A stretch of DNA of 64,000 bases from an uncultured Aquitalea sp. (GCF_945957525.1 NZ_CAMFLA010000007.1:158688-222687), one strand, 5' to 3'; positions 8,239 through 16,570 are shown, counted from the stretch's first letter. Notes: generated by a model from the letters alone, not told the origin. A program made the numbers and translations.

Positions 8239-9365
8239 GTGTCAATCTGCGACGGCTAACGGCCTTGTGCCGCAAGGAAACCCGACAGATCGTGCGCGAC
8301 CCCAGCAGCGTGCTGATCGCCTTCGTGCTGCCGGTTATTTTGCTGTTCATCTACGGCTACGGCATCAATCTGGACGCCAACCGTGTGCGGCTGGGCATCG
8401 TCTCGCTGGATCAGGGTGCGGAAGCCGTGCGTTTTGTCGATACGCTCAAGGGCTCGCCCTTTATCGAACCCCATGTCGGCAACAGCGTGCCGGCCCTGCT
8501 GGAAGAAATGAAAATGGGCCGCGTGCGTGGGCTGGTGGTGCTGCAAGACGATTTTTCCGCCAAGGTGCGGCAAGGTCGGGGCGAGGCTGCCATCCAGGTG
8601 CAAACCGATGGCGCGGAGCCCAATACCGCCAATTTTGTCGCCAGCTATGTACAGGGCGCGGCGCAGCTGTGGTTGGCCGAACGGCGGCAGGACCTGGGCC
8701 TGCCCGCGCCGCCGGTCATCGAGGTGCAACAGCGCTTCTGGTTCAACCCCACCACGGTCAGCCGCAATTATCTGGTGCCCGGTTCCATTTCGGTGATCAT
8801 GACCATCATCGGTGCCCTGCTCACCTCGCTGGTGGTGGCGCGGGAATGGGAGCGCGGCACCATGGAGGCATTGCTGTCCACGCCGGTGACCCGCGCCGAA
8901 TTGCTGCTGTCGAAAATCCTGCCCTACTACCTGCTGGGGCTGGCGGCCATGTGCCTGTGCGTGGCGGTGTCCACGCTGATCATGGGCGTGCCCTTGCGCG
9001 GCTCGTTGGTCATGCTGCTGGTGGTCACCAGCCTGTTTCTCGGCAGCGGCCTCGGATTGGGCCTGCTGCTGTCCACTGTAACGCGCAACCAGTTTGTCGC
9101 GGCGCAGGGCGCGCTGACCGCCGCCTTTCTGCCGGCCATCATGCTGTCCGGCTTTGTGTTCGAGATCAAAAGCATGCCCTTGCCGGTGCAGGCCTTTACC
9201 TATCTGGTGCCGGCGCGCTATTTCGTCAGCGCCTTGCAAACCTTGTATCAGGCCGGCGAAGTGTGGGCCATCCTTTTGCCCAATATGCTGTTTTTGCTGA
9301 TTTCCGCCCTGTTCTGGCTGGGCCTGACCGCCGCGCGCACCTGGCGCAGACTGGATGGCAACTGA
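8235..9365 (+). CDS. ybhS: ABC-2 type exporter permease, YbhS-like
   Basis: A 376-residue inner-membrane permease of the ABC-2 family. One N-terminal membrane helix (about residues 24-44, IVRDPSSVLIAFVLPVILLF) is followed by a large periplasmic domain (about 45-170), then five helices in the C-terminal half. The coupling segment VAREWERGTMEALLSTPVTRAELLLSK is the hallmark of the family. It pairs with the next permease to form the membrane channel driven by the fused ATPase. Confidence 0.9.
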   Translation: MSVNLRRLTALCRKETRQIVRDPSSVLIAFVLPVILLFIYGYGINLDANRVRLGIVSLDQGAEAVRFVDTLKGSPFIEPHVGNSVPALLEEMKMGRVRGLVVLQDDFSAKVRQGRGEAAIQVQTDGAEPNTANFVASYVQGAAQLWLAERRQDLGLPAPPVIEVQQRFWFNPTTVSRNYLVPGSISVIMTIIGALLTSLVVAREWERGTMEALLSTPVTRAELLLSKILPYYLLGLAAMCLCVAVSTLIMGVPLRGSLVMLLVVTSLFLGSGLGLGLLLSTVTRNQFVAAQGALTAAFLPAIMLSGFVFEIKSMPLPVQAFTYLVPARYFVSALQTLYQAGEVWAILLPNMLFLLISALFWLGLTAARTWRRLDGN

Positions 9366-10464
9366 GATGTGGTACCGGCTCCTCACCCTTATCCGCAAGG
9401 AAATGCAGTACCTGTTGCGCAACGAACAAAGCCGGCGGCTGATGATCGTGCCGGTAATCCTGCAACTGGTGTTGTTTCCGCTGGCGGCCACGCTGGAAGT
9501 GAAAAACAACTCGCTGGCCATCTACAACCAGGACAGCGGCGCGCCGGCCATCGAATTGGTGCAGCGGCTGTCGTCCACCCAGGCCTTCACCCATATCGAG
9601 ATGGTGCATGGCGAGGGCGAATTGCGCGCGCTGATCGACCGGCAACAGGCGCTGATCGGCATTACCATTCCGCCCGATTTCTCGCGCAAGCTGGCGTCCG
9701 GACAATCCGCGCCCCTGCAGGCCATCATTGACGGGCGGCGCTCCAACAGCGCGCAGATCGGCTACGGCTATGCCTTGCAGGTGGTGCAGGCTTTCGGCGC
9801 GGACCTGGCCGCCGCGCCTACGCCGGCCAGTGTGTCGGTGCGCCACATCTATAACCCCAATCTGGAATACCGCTGGTTTGTGCTGCCCAGCCTGGTGGCC
9901 ATCATCACCACACTGGGCAGTTTGATGATTACTGCGTTGTCGCTGGCGCGCGAGCGGGAAGAAGGCAATTTCGAGCAGCTGATGGTGTCGCCGCTGACGC
10001 CCGCCTACATCATGGTGGGCAAGGCCGTGCCGGCGCTGTTGGTGGCGCTGATGCAAGGATCGGTGATCGCGCTGGCGGCGGTGTGGATCTACGGCATGCC
10101 CTTTACCGGCTCGGTGCCGCTGTTTGTGCTGTCCATCCTGTGCTACGGCTTGTCGCTGGTGGGATTCGGCCTGTTCATTTCCGCGGTCAGCAGCAGCCAG
10201 CAGCAGGCCTTCTTGGGCAGCTTCGCCTTCATGGCGCCGGCGGTAATCCTGTCAGGCTATGTGGCGCCGGTGGAAAACATGCCGCTGCCGCTGCGCGCGG
10301 TCAGCATGGCCGATCCGATCACTCATTTCATCATCATCGTCAAAGGCCTGTTTCTCAAAGGCTACGGCATGGCGGAGGTGTGGCCGCATTTGTGGCCCTT
10401 GCTCGTCATTGCCGCCGCCACGCTGGGCCTGGCTTATTACATTTTTGTCAGCAGGAGCCAGTGA
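9355..10464 (+). CDS. ybhR: ABC-2 type exporter permease, YbhR-like
   Basis: A 369-residue ABC-2 permease with the same topology as its neighbour: first helix at about 30-46, a periplasmic domain, and a C-terminal helix bundle. The family coupling segment reads LAREREEGNFEQLMVSPLTP. Two starts are possible: the ATG at 9355 inside the end of ybhS, or the ATG at 9367 just after its stop. Its stop overlaps the next ATG by one base (TGATG). Two permeases with a fused ATPase match the heterodimeric exporters of the YbhFSR type, which have been linked to drug and cation efflux. Confidence 0.9.
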   Translation: MATEMWYRLLTLIRKEMQYLLRNEQSRRLMIVPVILQLVLFPLAATLEVKNNSLAIYNQDSGAPAIELVQRLSSTQAFTHIEMVHGEGELRALIDRQQALIGITIPPDFSRKLASGQSAPLQAIIDGRRSNSAQIGYGYALQVVQAFGADLAAAPTPASVSVRHIYNPNLEYRWFVLPSLVAIITTLGSLMITALSLAREREEGNFEQLMVSPLTPAYIMVGKAVPALLVALMQGSVIALAAVWIYGMPFTGSVPLFVLSILCYGLSLVGFGLFISAVSSSQQQAFLGSFAFMAPAVILSGYVAPVENMPLPLRAVSMADPITHFIIIVKGLFLKGYGMAEVWPHLWPLLVIAAATLGLAYYIFVSRSQ

Positions 10465-11918
10465 TGCCGGCATCCCCATTCTTCTTTCGCACCGTCTTGT
10501 CGCTTGCCCTGCCTTTGGCGCTGGCCGCCTGCGCCGTGGGTCCGGATTATCAGCGGCCGGATCCGGCCGCGCGCTTGCCCGCCGCTTACCACGGCGAGGC
10601 CGCCAGCCCGCGCAGCGCGCCGCTAAACTGGTGGACGGTGTTTGACGACCCGGCGCTGGATGCGGCGGTGGACCGCGCCTTGCAGGCCAGCCAGGATGTG
10701 GCGGCGGCGGAAGCGCGGGTGCGTCAGGCCCGCGCCAGCCTTGGCGTGGTGGACAGCGCCTTGTGGCCGCAACTGAACGCCGGTGGACGTGTGGGCCGCG
10801 ATCAACTGAGCCGCAACAGCGAAAATTTCGCCAACATGCCCCTGCCTCATCCGCAAACCAGCTTCACGGATTACCGCGTCGGTCTGGACGCCTCTTGGGA
10901 GCTGGATCTGTTTGGCCATGCCCGTCGGCAAAGCGAAGCAGCCGGCGCGCGCCTGGGCGGCGCGCAAGCGCAGCAGGCCGATGCGCAGTTGCGGGTAGCG
11001 GCGGAAACGGCGCGCAATGTGATCGATTTTCGCGGCTGGTCGGCGCGGCTGGTCAATGCCGAAACCATGGCGACCGACAGCCGGGAAAACCTGCGGTTGA
11101 TCCAGCTGCAGCAAGCCGCCGGCCTGGTTTCGGACAATGAAGTCAGCCAAGCGCGCGCCGCCGCCGACAATGCCGCTGCGCAGTTGCCTCCCTTGAGAGC
11201 GGCGCGCGGCGCGGCGCTCAATGCGCTGTCGGTGTTGCTGGATGAGCCGCTGGATAAGGTATCGGCCCGCTTCGCCGCCAGCCGGCCAATGCCGGCGGTG
11301 TTGGCCGAAGCGCCGGTGGGTTTGCCGGCCGACCTGTTGCGCCGTCGACCGGATATCCGTCTTGCGGAGCGCAATCTTGCGGCCGCCAGCGCCGATGTGG
11401 GCGTGGCGGTGGCCGAACAGTATCCGCGCCTGACGCTGGTAGGCAGCGGCGGTTGGGACAGCATACATCCGGGCAGCCTCACCGAGGCTGCCAGCCGTTT
11501 CTGGAATGTGGGCCCGCAATTGAGCCTGCCCCTGTTCAATGCCGGTCGTTTGCACAATCAGGTCAAGGCTAATGAAGCCGCGCGCGATCTGGCGCTGGCC
11601 AATTACCGCCAGAGCGTGCTGACGGCCCTGGCGGATGTGGAAACCACCTTGTTGCGTTATGGCGAGGAAAACCGGCGTGAGGCTGCGCTGGCCGCCAGCC
11701 TGCACGAGAGCGAACGCCAGACCGCGCTGGCCGAGCAGCGGGTGCGGGTGGGCGAATCCGCCCAGACCGACACCTTGGCGGCGCGTCAGATACAAGCGCA
11801 GGCGCGCGAGCAATGGCTGGCGTCGCGCCAGGCGCAAGCGGCAAACCTGGTGGCGCTGTTCAAGGCGCTGGGCGGCGGCGCGCAGGTGGAAGGCAAGGAA
11901 GCGTCTGCCGCGCGCTGA
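10464..11918 (+). CDS. Outer-membrane efflux channel lipoprotein, NodT/OprM family
   Basis: A 484-residue outer-membrane factor. The lipoprotein signal peptide ends at the lipobox LAAC, with Cys23 as the acylated residue, followed by AVGPDYQRP, which is almost invariant in this family. Two OEP repeats follow, each made of long helices and a short beta region (PADLLRRRPDIRLAERNLAAAS marks the second). It would form the trimeric channel through which the exporter discharges outside the cell. The ATG at 10464 has AGGAG upstream. Unlike the E. coli ybh operon, which has no channel gene of its own, this one is self-contained. Confidence 0.92.
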   Translation: MPASPFFFRTVLSLALPLALAACAVGPDYQRPDPAARLPAAYHGEAASPRSAPLNWWTVFDDPALDAAVDRALQASQDVAAAEARVRQARASLGVVDSALWPQLNAGGRVGRDQLSRNSENFANMPLPHPQTSFTDYRVGLDASWELDLFGHARRQSEAAGARLGGAQAQQADAQLRVAAETARNVIDFRGWSARLVNAETMATDSRENLRLIQLQQAAGLVSDNEVSQARAAADNAAAQLPPLRAARGAALNALSVLLDEPLDKVSARFAASRPMPAVLAEAPVGLPADLLRRRPDIRLAERNLAAASADVGVAVAEQYPRLTLVGSGGWDSIHPGSLTEAASRFWNVGPQLSLPLFNAGRLHNQVKANEAARDLALANYRQSVLTALADVETTLLRYGEENRREAALAASLHESERQTALAEQRVRVGESAQTDTLAARQIQAQAREQWLASRQAQAANLVALFKALGGGAQVEGKEASAAR

Positions 11919-11933
11919 GCGCCGCATCGTCTG

Positions 11934-11944
11934 CTTCGGCCAAC
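11934..11944 (-). repeat. Intergenic copy of the 11-mer GTTGGCCGAAG
   Basis: An exact copy, reverse orientation, between the convergent exporter operon and the GNAT gene, where no codon constraint applies. It is one of 22 exact copies in the window. Confidence 0.8.
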
Positions 11945-11979
11945 CTTGCGCGGGCCAATCCTGGGCGCGACGGTAGGCA

Positions 11980-12017
11980 AAACAAAACGCCGCCCGCTTC
12001 AACAAGCGGACGGCGTT
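11980..12017 (-). terminator. Terminator after the GNAT gene, between convergent genes
   Basis: AACGCCG (11986-11992) pairs with CGGCGTT (12011-12017), and after one mismatch CCGCTT pairs with AAGCGG around a CAAC loop. On the minus strand the stem is followed by TTTTGTTTTG. The plus side lacks a T-run, so it chiefly serves the minus-strand gene. Confidence 0.7.
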
Positions 12018-12056
12018 GTCTCATGTTGTCCCAGCGACTATTACCGGCCGTGTTGA

Positions 12057-12509
12057 TCAGGCCGCCATGCGCGCCGGCTGACGCAGATAGTAGTGATCCC
12101 ACTCGCCGTCGTATTGATGCATATAACCGTGTTGCTGGTAGAAAGCGTTGGCCGGGCTGCCTTTCAGCACTTCCACCTTGATGCTCTTGCCGTCGCGGTC
12201 GGCCTGCTCGTTGATGTATTGCAGCACGCGCGTACCCCAGCCCTGACCCTGTTTGGACGGATGGATGTAGAGCATGTCCAGCTGCAGGCCTTCGCCTTCC
12301 GGCCGCACGGCCACACAGCCGATGCGGTGCCCGTTCACCACGATGTGATGACAGTATTCCGGTTTGAAGTTGTCGACAAAACGCTGGCGGGCGCGCATGG
12401 GATCGTAGCGGCCAAGGGCTTCCAGGCTGGCGCGCATGGCGCGCAGGCGCAGCCAGAGCAGGTCGTCGAAATCGGCGGCGATAGCGGGGACAAGGGTGAA
12501 GTCGGTCAC
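12057..12509 (-). CDS. GNAT-family N-acetyltransferase
   Basis: A 150-residue acetyltransferase. The core has the substrate strand GHRIGCVAVRPEGEGLQLDMLYIHPSKQ, the acetyl-CoA pyrophosphate loop QGQGWGTRVL, and the C-terminal NAFYQQHGY motif. The start is taken as the GTG at 12509, because GGAGAA lies at ideal distance before it. An in-frame ATG at 12530 would add seven residues and has no such site. It stands alone on the minus strand with its own terminator. The substrate is unknown. Confidence 0.85.
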   Translation of the reverse strand: MTDFTLVPAIAADFDDLLWLRLRAMRASLEALGRYDPMRARQRFVDNFKPEYCHHIVVNGHRIGCVAVRPEGEGLQLDMLYIHPSKQGQGWGTRVLQYINEQADRDGKSIKVEVLKGSPANAFYQQHGYMHQYDGEWDHYYLRQPARMAA

Positions 12510-12551
12510 GTCGGGTTCTCCATGCTGCAAGGTGAAAAACCCCTGTCCTTA

Positions 12552-12690
12552 GACGCTGTTCAAATGCGCGCGAGCTAGAGCGAAACAAGGCAAAAACGGC
12601 GGAAGAGGCGGAATGTACGGGGGTACATGCGCATTCCGAGGCCGTTTTTAACGCCATGTCGCCGACGCGCAGCCGGCTTTGAGCAGGTTC
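12552..12690. repeat. Palindromic intergenic element with nested inverted repeats (MITE/REP-like)
   Basis: The 310-bp gap between the GNAT gene and thiE holds one element of about 139 bp built of nested inverted repeats. The ends are CTGTTCAAA (12556-12564) and TTTGAGCAG (12678-12686). Inside lie AAAAACGGC (12592-12600) with GCCGTTTTT (12641-12649), CGGAATG (12609-12615) with CATTCCG (12632-12638), and a central GTAC-GTAC. It has no coding capacity. The design resembles dispersed palindromic elements seen between genes in beta- and gammaproteobacteria. Only one copy is visible here, so its mobility is inference. Confidence 0.6.
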
Positions 12691-12819
12691 TTGGGCAAGC
12701 CCTTCGCCACTGAACGCAGCCACGCCATGGCAGCTTGTCAGGGGAAATCGTGCGATCGGAACGAGGGGGTTAACAAAACCGGCGGGAAAGGTCGGTTTGG
12801 TTAGCCTCCTGCGGCCGCC

Positions 12820-13437
12820 TCAGGCCGGGAACAGGCCGGCGAAGGCGCGGGCGGCGGCGGCGGGGTCCGCAACGTCGAACAGGCCGCCGATCACGGCAAT
12901 CGCGTCGGCGCCCGCCTCGACGACGGAGCGCGCATTATCCACGGTAATGCCGCCAATGGCGACCGCCGGAATGCCCCACTGTCGCGTTCGCGCGAATAGC
13001 TCAAGCGGCGCCCGCGGGGCATGCGGTTTGGTGCTGGATGGGAACACCGCGCCAAAGGCCACATAGCTGGCGCCGGCCTGGTGCGCGATGCGCGCGCGGT
13101 CGATGTCGTTGTAACAAGAGACGCCGATAACGGCCTCGCTGCCCAGTACGCGACGGGCTTCGGCGATGCCGGCGTCGTCGCGGCCCAGATGCACGCCGTC
13201 GGCTTCCACCGCCCGCGCCAGCGGGATGTCGTCGTTGACAATGAAGGTGACGCGGCGGCTTTTGCACAAGCTGGACAGCAGGCTGGCCTGTCGCAGCCGG
13301 CGCACGGTGTTGTCGCTTTTGTTGCGGTATTGCAGGATGCGCGCGCCATTGTCCAGCACCAGACTGACGCGGGCGATCAGATCATCGCTGTTGTCTGTTT
13401 CCGGAGAAATGGCGTACAGCCCCTCAAGCTTGTTCAT
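12820..13437 (-). CDS. thiE: Thiamine-phosphate synthase
   Basis: A 205-residue TIM-barrel enzyme that joins HMP-pyrophosphate and thiazole phosphate to make thiamine phosphate. It shows the family motifs ILQYRNKS near residue 36, FIVNDDIPLARAVEADGVHLGRDD in the middle (the pyrophosphate/Mg site), ASYVAFGAVFPSSTKP, and the phosphate-binding AIGGIT. The ATG at 13437 has GAGGG upstream and overlaps the end of thiD by 14 bases, so both are translated from one transcript. Confidence 0.93.
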   Translation of the reverse strand: MNKLEGLYAISPETDNSDDLIARVSLVLDNGARILQYRNKSDNTVRRLRQASLLSSLCKSRRVTFIVNDDIPLARAVEADGVHLGRDDAGIAEARRVLGSEAVIGVSCYNDIDRARIAHQAGASYVAFGAVFPSSTKPHAPRAPLELFARTRQWGIPAVAIGGITVDNARSVVEAGADAIAVIGGLFDVADPAAAARAFAGLFPA

Positions 13438-14284
13438 TCTCGTTTCCCTCTTCGCCGCGCGCCCAGAACATCCGGTCCGGGATGAACTGGCCCATGCCGG
13501 GGCGGAATGCGCCCACCAGTGTCTGGTAGGTGTATTCCTGCGCCTCGCGCACGGCTTCGGGCAACAGGAGGCCGCTGGCCAGCATGCCGGCAACGGCGGA
13601 GGCCAGCGTGCAGCCGGATCCGTGATAACTGCCGGGCAGCCGTTCCCAGCGGTCGGAACGCACCATACCCTCGGCACTGTACAAGGTGTTTATGACTTCT
13701 TTTGTATTCTCGTGGGTGCCGGTGATCAGCACGTGCGGGCAACCCAGCGCCAGCAGGCGGTTGGCGCATTCTTCCAGCGTGAGGTCTTCGTCTTCGTCCG
13801 GGTCGTTGGTGGCCAGCCGGCGCGCTTCCATGCTGTTTGGCGTGATGATGGAAACCTGCGGCACCAGCATGTCGCGCATGGCGGCGATCAGGTCGTCGTC
13901 GGCCAGTTCGTGGCCGCCGCCGCTGCGCAACACCGGGTCCAGCACCACTGGGATGTCGGGGTAGTCGGCGATCAGTTGCGCCACCACCGCTACGTTTTCC
14001 ACACTGCCCAGCATGCCGATCTTGAAGGCGGCCACCGGGATGTCTTCCATCAGGAAGCGCGCCTGATCGCTGACCCAGTCGGACTCCATCACAAGAAAAT
14101 CATCCACCCCCACCGTGTCCTGCACGGTAATGGCGGTGATGACCGACAAGGGATGGCAGCCCAGGCTGGCCAGGGTGAGAATGTCGGCCTGAACGCCCGC
14201 GCCGCCCGAAGGGTCGGAACCGGCGATGGTGAGAACAGCGGGAGGGGGAGGCAGGGTGGACAAGTCGGTAACCTCTTTGGTCAT
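13424..14284 (-). CDS. thiD: Hydroxymethylpyrimidine/phosphomethylpyrimidine kinase
   Basis: A 286-residue ribokinase-family enzyme that phosphorylates HMP twice in thiamine synthesis and salvage. Diagnostic motifs are LTIAGSDPSGGAGVQAD near the N-terminus, KIGMLGS, VVLDPVLRSGGG, and the C-terminal anion hole with catalytic aspartate in GSGCTLASAVAG. The ATG at 14284 is chosen over a TTG at 14299. It is divergent from the rubredoxin gene and coupled to thiE. Acidic insert DPDEDEDLT near residue 140 is unremarkable. Confidence 0.93.
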   Translation of the reverse strand: MTKEVTDLSTLPPPPAVLTIAGSDPSGGAGVQADILTLASLGCHPLSVITAITVQDTVGVDDFLVMESDWVSDQARFLMEDIPVAAFKIGMLGSVENVAVVAQLIADYPDIPVVLDPVLRSGGGHELADDDLIAAMRDMLVPQVSIITPNSMEARRLATNDPDEDEDLTLEECANRLLALGCPHVLITGTHENTKEVINTLYSAEGMVRSDRWERLPGSYHGSGCTLASAVAGMLASGLLLPEAVREAQEYTYQTLVGAFRPGMGQFIPDRMFWARGEEGNENEQA

Positions 14285-14336
14285 GAGCGGCGACAACAAT
14301 TAGAATGTTCATTTTAACCGAGCTTGAGGTAAACGT

Positions 14337-14501
14337 ATGCGCACCTGGATGTGTCTGATCTGCGGTTTCATCTACGACGAAGAAGCCGGCAGGCCGGAAG
14401 ACGGCATCGCACCGGGTACGCCCTGGGAAGATGTGCCGCCCAACTGGTCCTGTCCGGATTGCGATGCGCGCAAGGACGACTTCGAGATGGTGGAAATCTG
14501 A
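14337..14501 (+). CDS. Rubredoxin
   Basis: A 54-residue gene. It encodes a small iron protein with the two knuckles CLICG (residues 6-10) and CPDC (39-42), whose four cysteines bind one Fe, and the conserved aromatic core (Trp4, Tyr13, Trp30, Trp37). GAGGT stands at good distance before the ATG. It would carry single electrons in the cytoplasm; the partner is not visible. Placement between thiD and hemL is common in betaproteobacteria. Confidence 0.95.
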   Translation: MRTWMCLICGFIYDEEAGRPEDGIAPGTPWEDVPPNWSCPDCDARKDDFEMVEI

Positions 14502-14538
14502 TCCGGCGCAAGCCGGGAGGAGCAAGGCGGAAACGGTG

Positions 14539-15360
14539 ATGAAAACTTCATGGAAACGGGGACTGGGCGCGTTGTTGCTGGCGGCCGCGCTGGCCGGCTG
14601 CGCTCAGGTGAACACCACCAGCGGCGGCGCAGTGGGGGTCAACCGCACTCAGACCATGCTGCTCTCCGAACAGGAAGTGGAGCAGATGTCGGCCAAGTCG
14701 TATTCCCAGGAAGTGGGCAAGGTGCGCACGGCGGGCCGGCTCAATACCGATCCGGCCCTGACCGCCCGCGTGCGGCGTGTGGCGCAAAGACTGATTGCGC
14801 AGACGCCGGTGTTTCGCCCGGACGCGGCGCGCTGGAAATGGGAAGTGAATGTGGCCGACGTGCCCGAACTCAATGCCTACGCCATGGCCGGCGGCAAGAT
14901 CATGGTGTACAGCGGGCTGGTGAAGCAGCTTAAGTTGACCGACGATGAAATGGCGGCGGTGATCGGCCATGAAATCTCGCACGCCCTGCGCGAGCACAGC
15001 CGGGAAAGCATGAGCCAGGCCTACGCCCAGCAGATGGGGCTGTCTGTTGTCGGCGCGCTGGCTGGCCTCAATCAGAGCCAGATGAATGCCGCGGCCATGG
15101 TCAGCGATGTCACGTTCTCCAAACCGCACAGCCGCACCATGGAGTCCGAGGCGGACATCATGGGGCTGGAGCTGATGGCGCGCGCCGGCTACAACCCCAA
15201 CGCTGCGGTCAATGTGTGGAAAAAGATGATGAGCGCTGGCGGCGGCAACGGCCCGGAATTCCTTTCCACCCACCCCTCCGGGCCCACCCGCATTCAGGAT
15301 CTGCAAGCGCGCATCCCGCTGGTGATGCCCTTGTACCAACAGGCGTTGAGCAAGCGCTGA
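14539..15360 (+). CDS. M48-family metalloprotease lipoprotein, LoiP/YcaL-like
   Basis: A 273-residue periplasmic protease. The signal peptide ends in the lipobox LAGC with Cys21 acylated. The zinc site is HEISH (144-148) with Glu204 in ESEAD as third ligand. LoiP and YcaL class enzymes degrade damaged or misassembled outer-membrane proteins. There is no C-terminal TPR domain, unlike BepA. The ATG at 14539 gives the natural signal peptide; the frame remains open upstream to 14431. A parS-like palindrome follows directly after the stop. Confidence 0.9.
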   Translation: MKTSWKRGLGALLLAAALAGCAQVNTTSGGAVGVNRTQTMLLSEQEVEQMSAKSYSQEVGKVRTAGRLNTDPALTARVRRVAQRLIAQTPVFRPDAARWKWEVNVADVPELNAYAMAGGKIMVYSGLVKQLKLTDDEMAAVIGHEISHALREHSRESMSQAYAQQMGLSVVGALAGLNQSQMNAAAMVSDVTFSKPHSRTMESEADIMGLELMARAGYNPNAAVNVWKKMMSAGGGNGPEFLSTHPSGPTRIQDLQARIPLVMPLYQQALSKR

Positions 15361-15365
15361 CGCCG

Positions 15366-15381
15366 TGTTTCACGTGAAACG
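15366..15381. other. parS: parS-like ParB binding site
   Basis: TGTTTCACGTGAAACG matches the conserved chromosomal parS sequence (TGTTTCACGTGAAACA) at 15 of 16 positions and contains the perfect 14-bp palindrome GTTTCACGTGAAAC. It sits between the M48 gene and hemJ. Flanking CGCCG and CGGCG could extend it into a hairpin, but no T-run follows. A second hairpin (CCCGGAAC 15388-15395 with GTTCCGGG 15404-15411) lies next to it. No other match to the parS core was seen in the window. Confidence 0.75.
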
Positions 15382-15438
15382 GCGTCGCCCGGAACGGTTT
15401 CATGTTCCGGGTGCGATGCCGGCAAGGGAGCAGTTCAA

Positions 15439-15855
15439 GTGGCTTATCTCTATACCAAGGCTTTCCACATCATCTTTGTCACCTCCTGGTTCGCCGGCCT
15501 GTTTTATCTGCCGCGCATCTTCGTCAATCTGGCCATGGCTGACAACGAAGCGGAAACCGGGCGGCTATTGCTGATGGCGCGCAAGCTCTACCGCTTCATG
15601 ACGCCGCTGGCGGTACTTGCGGTGATGCTGGGCCTGGCGCTGTGGCTGCATTTCGGCATAGCCGGTGCCTGGCTGCATGCCAAACTGACGCTGGTGGCGC
15701 TGCTGATCGCCTATCACCTGTACTGTGGGCGGTTGTATCAGGCGTTTGCCGAAGGCCGCAATCAGCGCAGCCATGTCTGGTTCCGCTGGTTCAATGAGAT
15801 TCCGGTGCTGCTGCTGGTGGCGGTAGTGATTCTGGTGGTGGTCAAACCGTTCTGA
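15439..15855 (+). CDS. hemJ: Protoporphyrinogen IX oxidase HemJ-like membrane protein
   Basis: A 138-residue integral membrane protein with four hydrophobic helices. The N-terminal KAFHIIFVTSWFAGLFYLPR, with His10, and the later LHAKL motif are the conserved features of HemJ (UPF0093, CopD superfamily), which oxidises protoporphyrinogen IX to protoporphyrin IX in bacteria without HemG or HemY. The start is GTG at 15439 with AAGGGAG upstream. hemL, an early enzyme of the same tetrapyrrole pathway, lies about 1.8 kb downstream, which supports the call. Confidence 0.85.
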   Translation: MAYLYTKAFHIIFVTSWFAGLFYLPRIFVNLAMADNEAETGRLLLMARKLYRFMTPLAVLAVMLGLALWLHFGIAGAWLHAKLTLVALLIAYHLYCGRLYQAFAEGRNQRSHVWFRWFNEIPVLLLVAVVILVVVKPF

Positions 15856-15860
15856 ACAAC

Positions 15861-16376
15861 ATGACGTCTATTCGCAAACTGGCGCTGTGCGCGCTTGCCC
15901 TCACTTCGCTGGCGTTCGCGGGCGCCGCGCCCAAAGTCGCGCCGGCCTCGCCGGTCGCACTCAGCCTGAAGCAGGATGATCAGCAAGCCCGCTTGCTGGT
16001 GTGTCCGGATGCGCGCGGCAAGCTCGCGCTCGATCGCGAACTGCCCTTCGGCAAACTGCAATTTGCCGGTCAGTTGTCCCGCGTGCCGGGCCATGAGGAA
16101 CCGCTGCTGGAGTTCACGCTGACGCTGGCCACTAACGCCGGCGCCCAACCCTTGCGGCAGAGCCTGCTGCTGACCACCCAGCCGCAGTTGCTGGGCACGC
16201 AGGTGGTGATCATGGGGCCGACGCCGCATGCGGAGGCATCCACGCCGACGAAGAAACAGAAGCCCATGGCCAGCGCGCCGCTGGGTGCGGAAAAAATTAC
16301 TTTCCGCCAGCAGGGCATGGTCATGATTTACGCGGCGGATGCGGCGGGCGCGGCCTGTCCGGCGCCCGCTCAATAA
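15861..16376 (+). CDS. Secreted protein of unknown function
   Basis: A 171-residue protein that I do not recognise. A signal peptide is clear (MTSIRKLALCALALTSLAFAGA, cleavage near residue 22), followed by about 130 residues with alternating hydrophobic strands and a Thr/Lys/Pro-rich linker (about 125-140). It has two cysteines in the mature part (Cys48 and one near the C-terminus) that could pair. It starts five bases after the hemJ stop and is probably cotranscribed with it. Exported location is the only firm prediction. Confidence 0.65.
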   Translation: MTSIRKLALCALALTSLAFAGAAPKVAPASPVALSLKQDDQQARLLVCPDARGKLALDRELPFGKLQFAGQLSRVPGHEEPLLEFTLTLATNAGAQPLRQSLLLTTQPQLLGTQVVIMGPTPHAEASTPTKKQKPMASAPLGAEKITFRQQGMVMIYAADAAGAACPAPAQ

Positions 16377-16399
16377 GAGCGGCTAACAACACCTCGCAG

Positions 16400-16488
16400 A
16401 GACCCTGAGCCAAGGCGCGCCGACGCTGGCAGTACTTGAGTACGACAAGGAGGCGCAACGCAGGATCGGGGGTTTTGTTCGCGGGTCT
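16400..16488 (+). repeat. Dispersed intergenic repeat, copy A
   Basis: This copy of about 89 bp lies between the secreted protein and the CYTH gene. Its reverse complement reappears at 17033-17122 on the other side of the CYTH gene at roughly 70-75% identity. Shared blocks are CCCTGAGCCAAGGCG, GTAC-n-GTACG and CAAGGAGGCGCAA, then a GGG/TTGT/GCGGG tail. The core is GTAC-TTGA-GTAC. Confidence 0.7.
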
Positions 16489-16570
16489 AAACACGTCAAC
16501 GAAAGCCCGGTCCGGCTTGCGCTCTGGGGTTCATGCGCAAGCCTCTCGAAGGCTTCGGGAAAGAAAATCA

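Noticed and set aside
15361..15384. parS-like palindrome as a simple terminator of the M48 protease gene
   Set aside because: The extended arms are offset by one base and no T-run follows, whereas the 16-mer matches parS almost perfectly.
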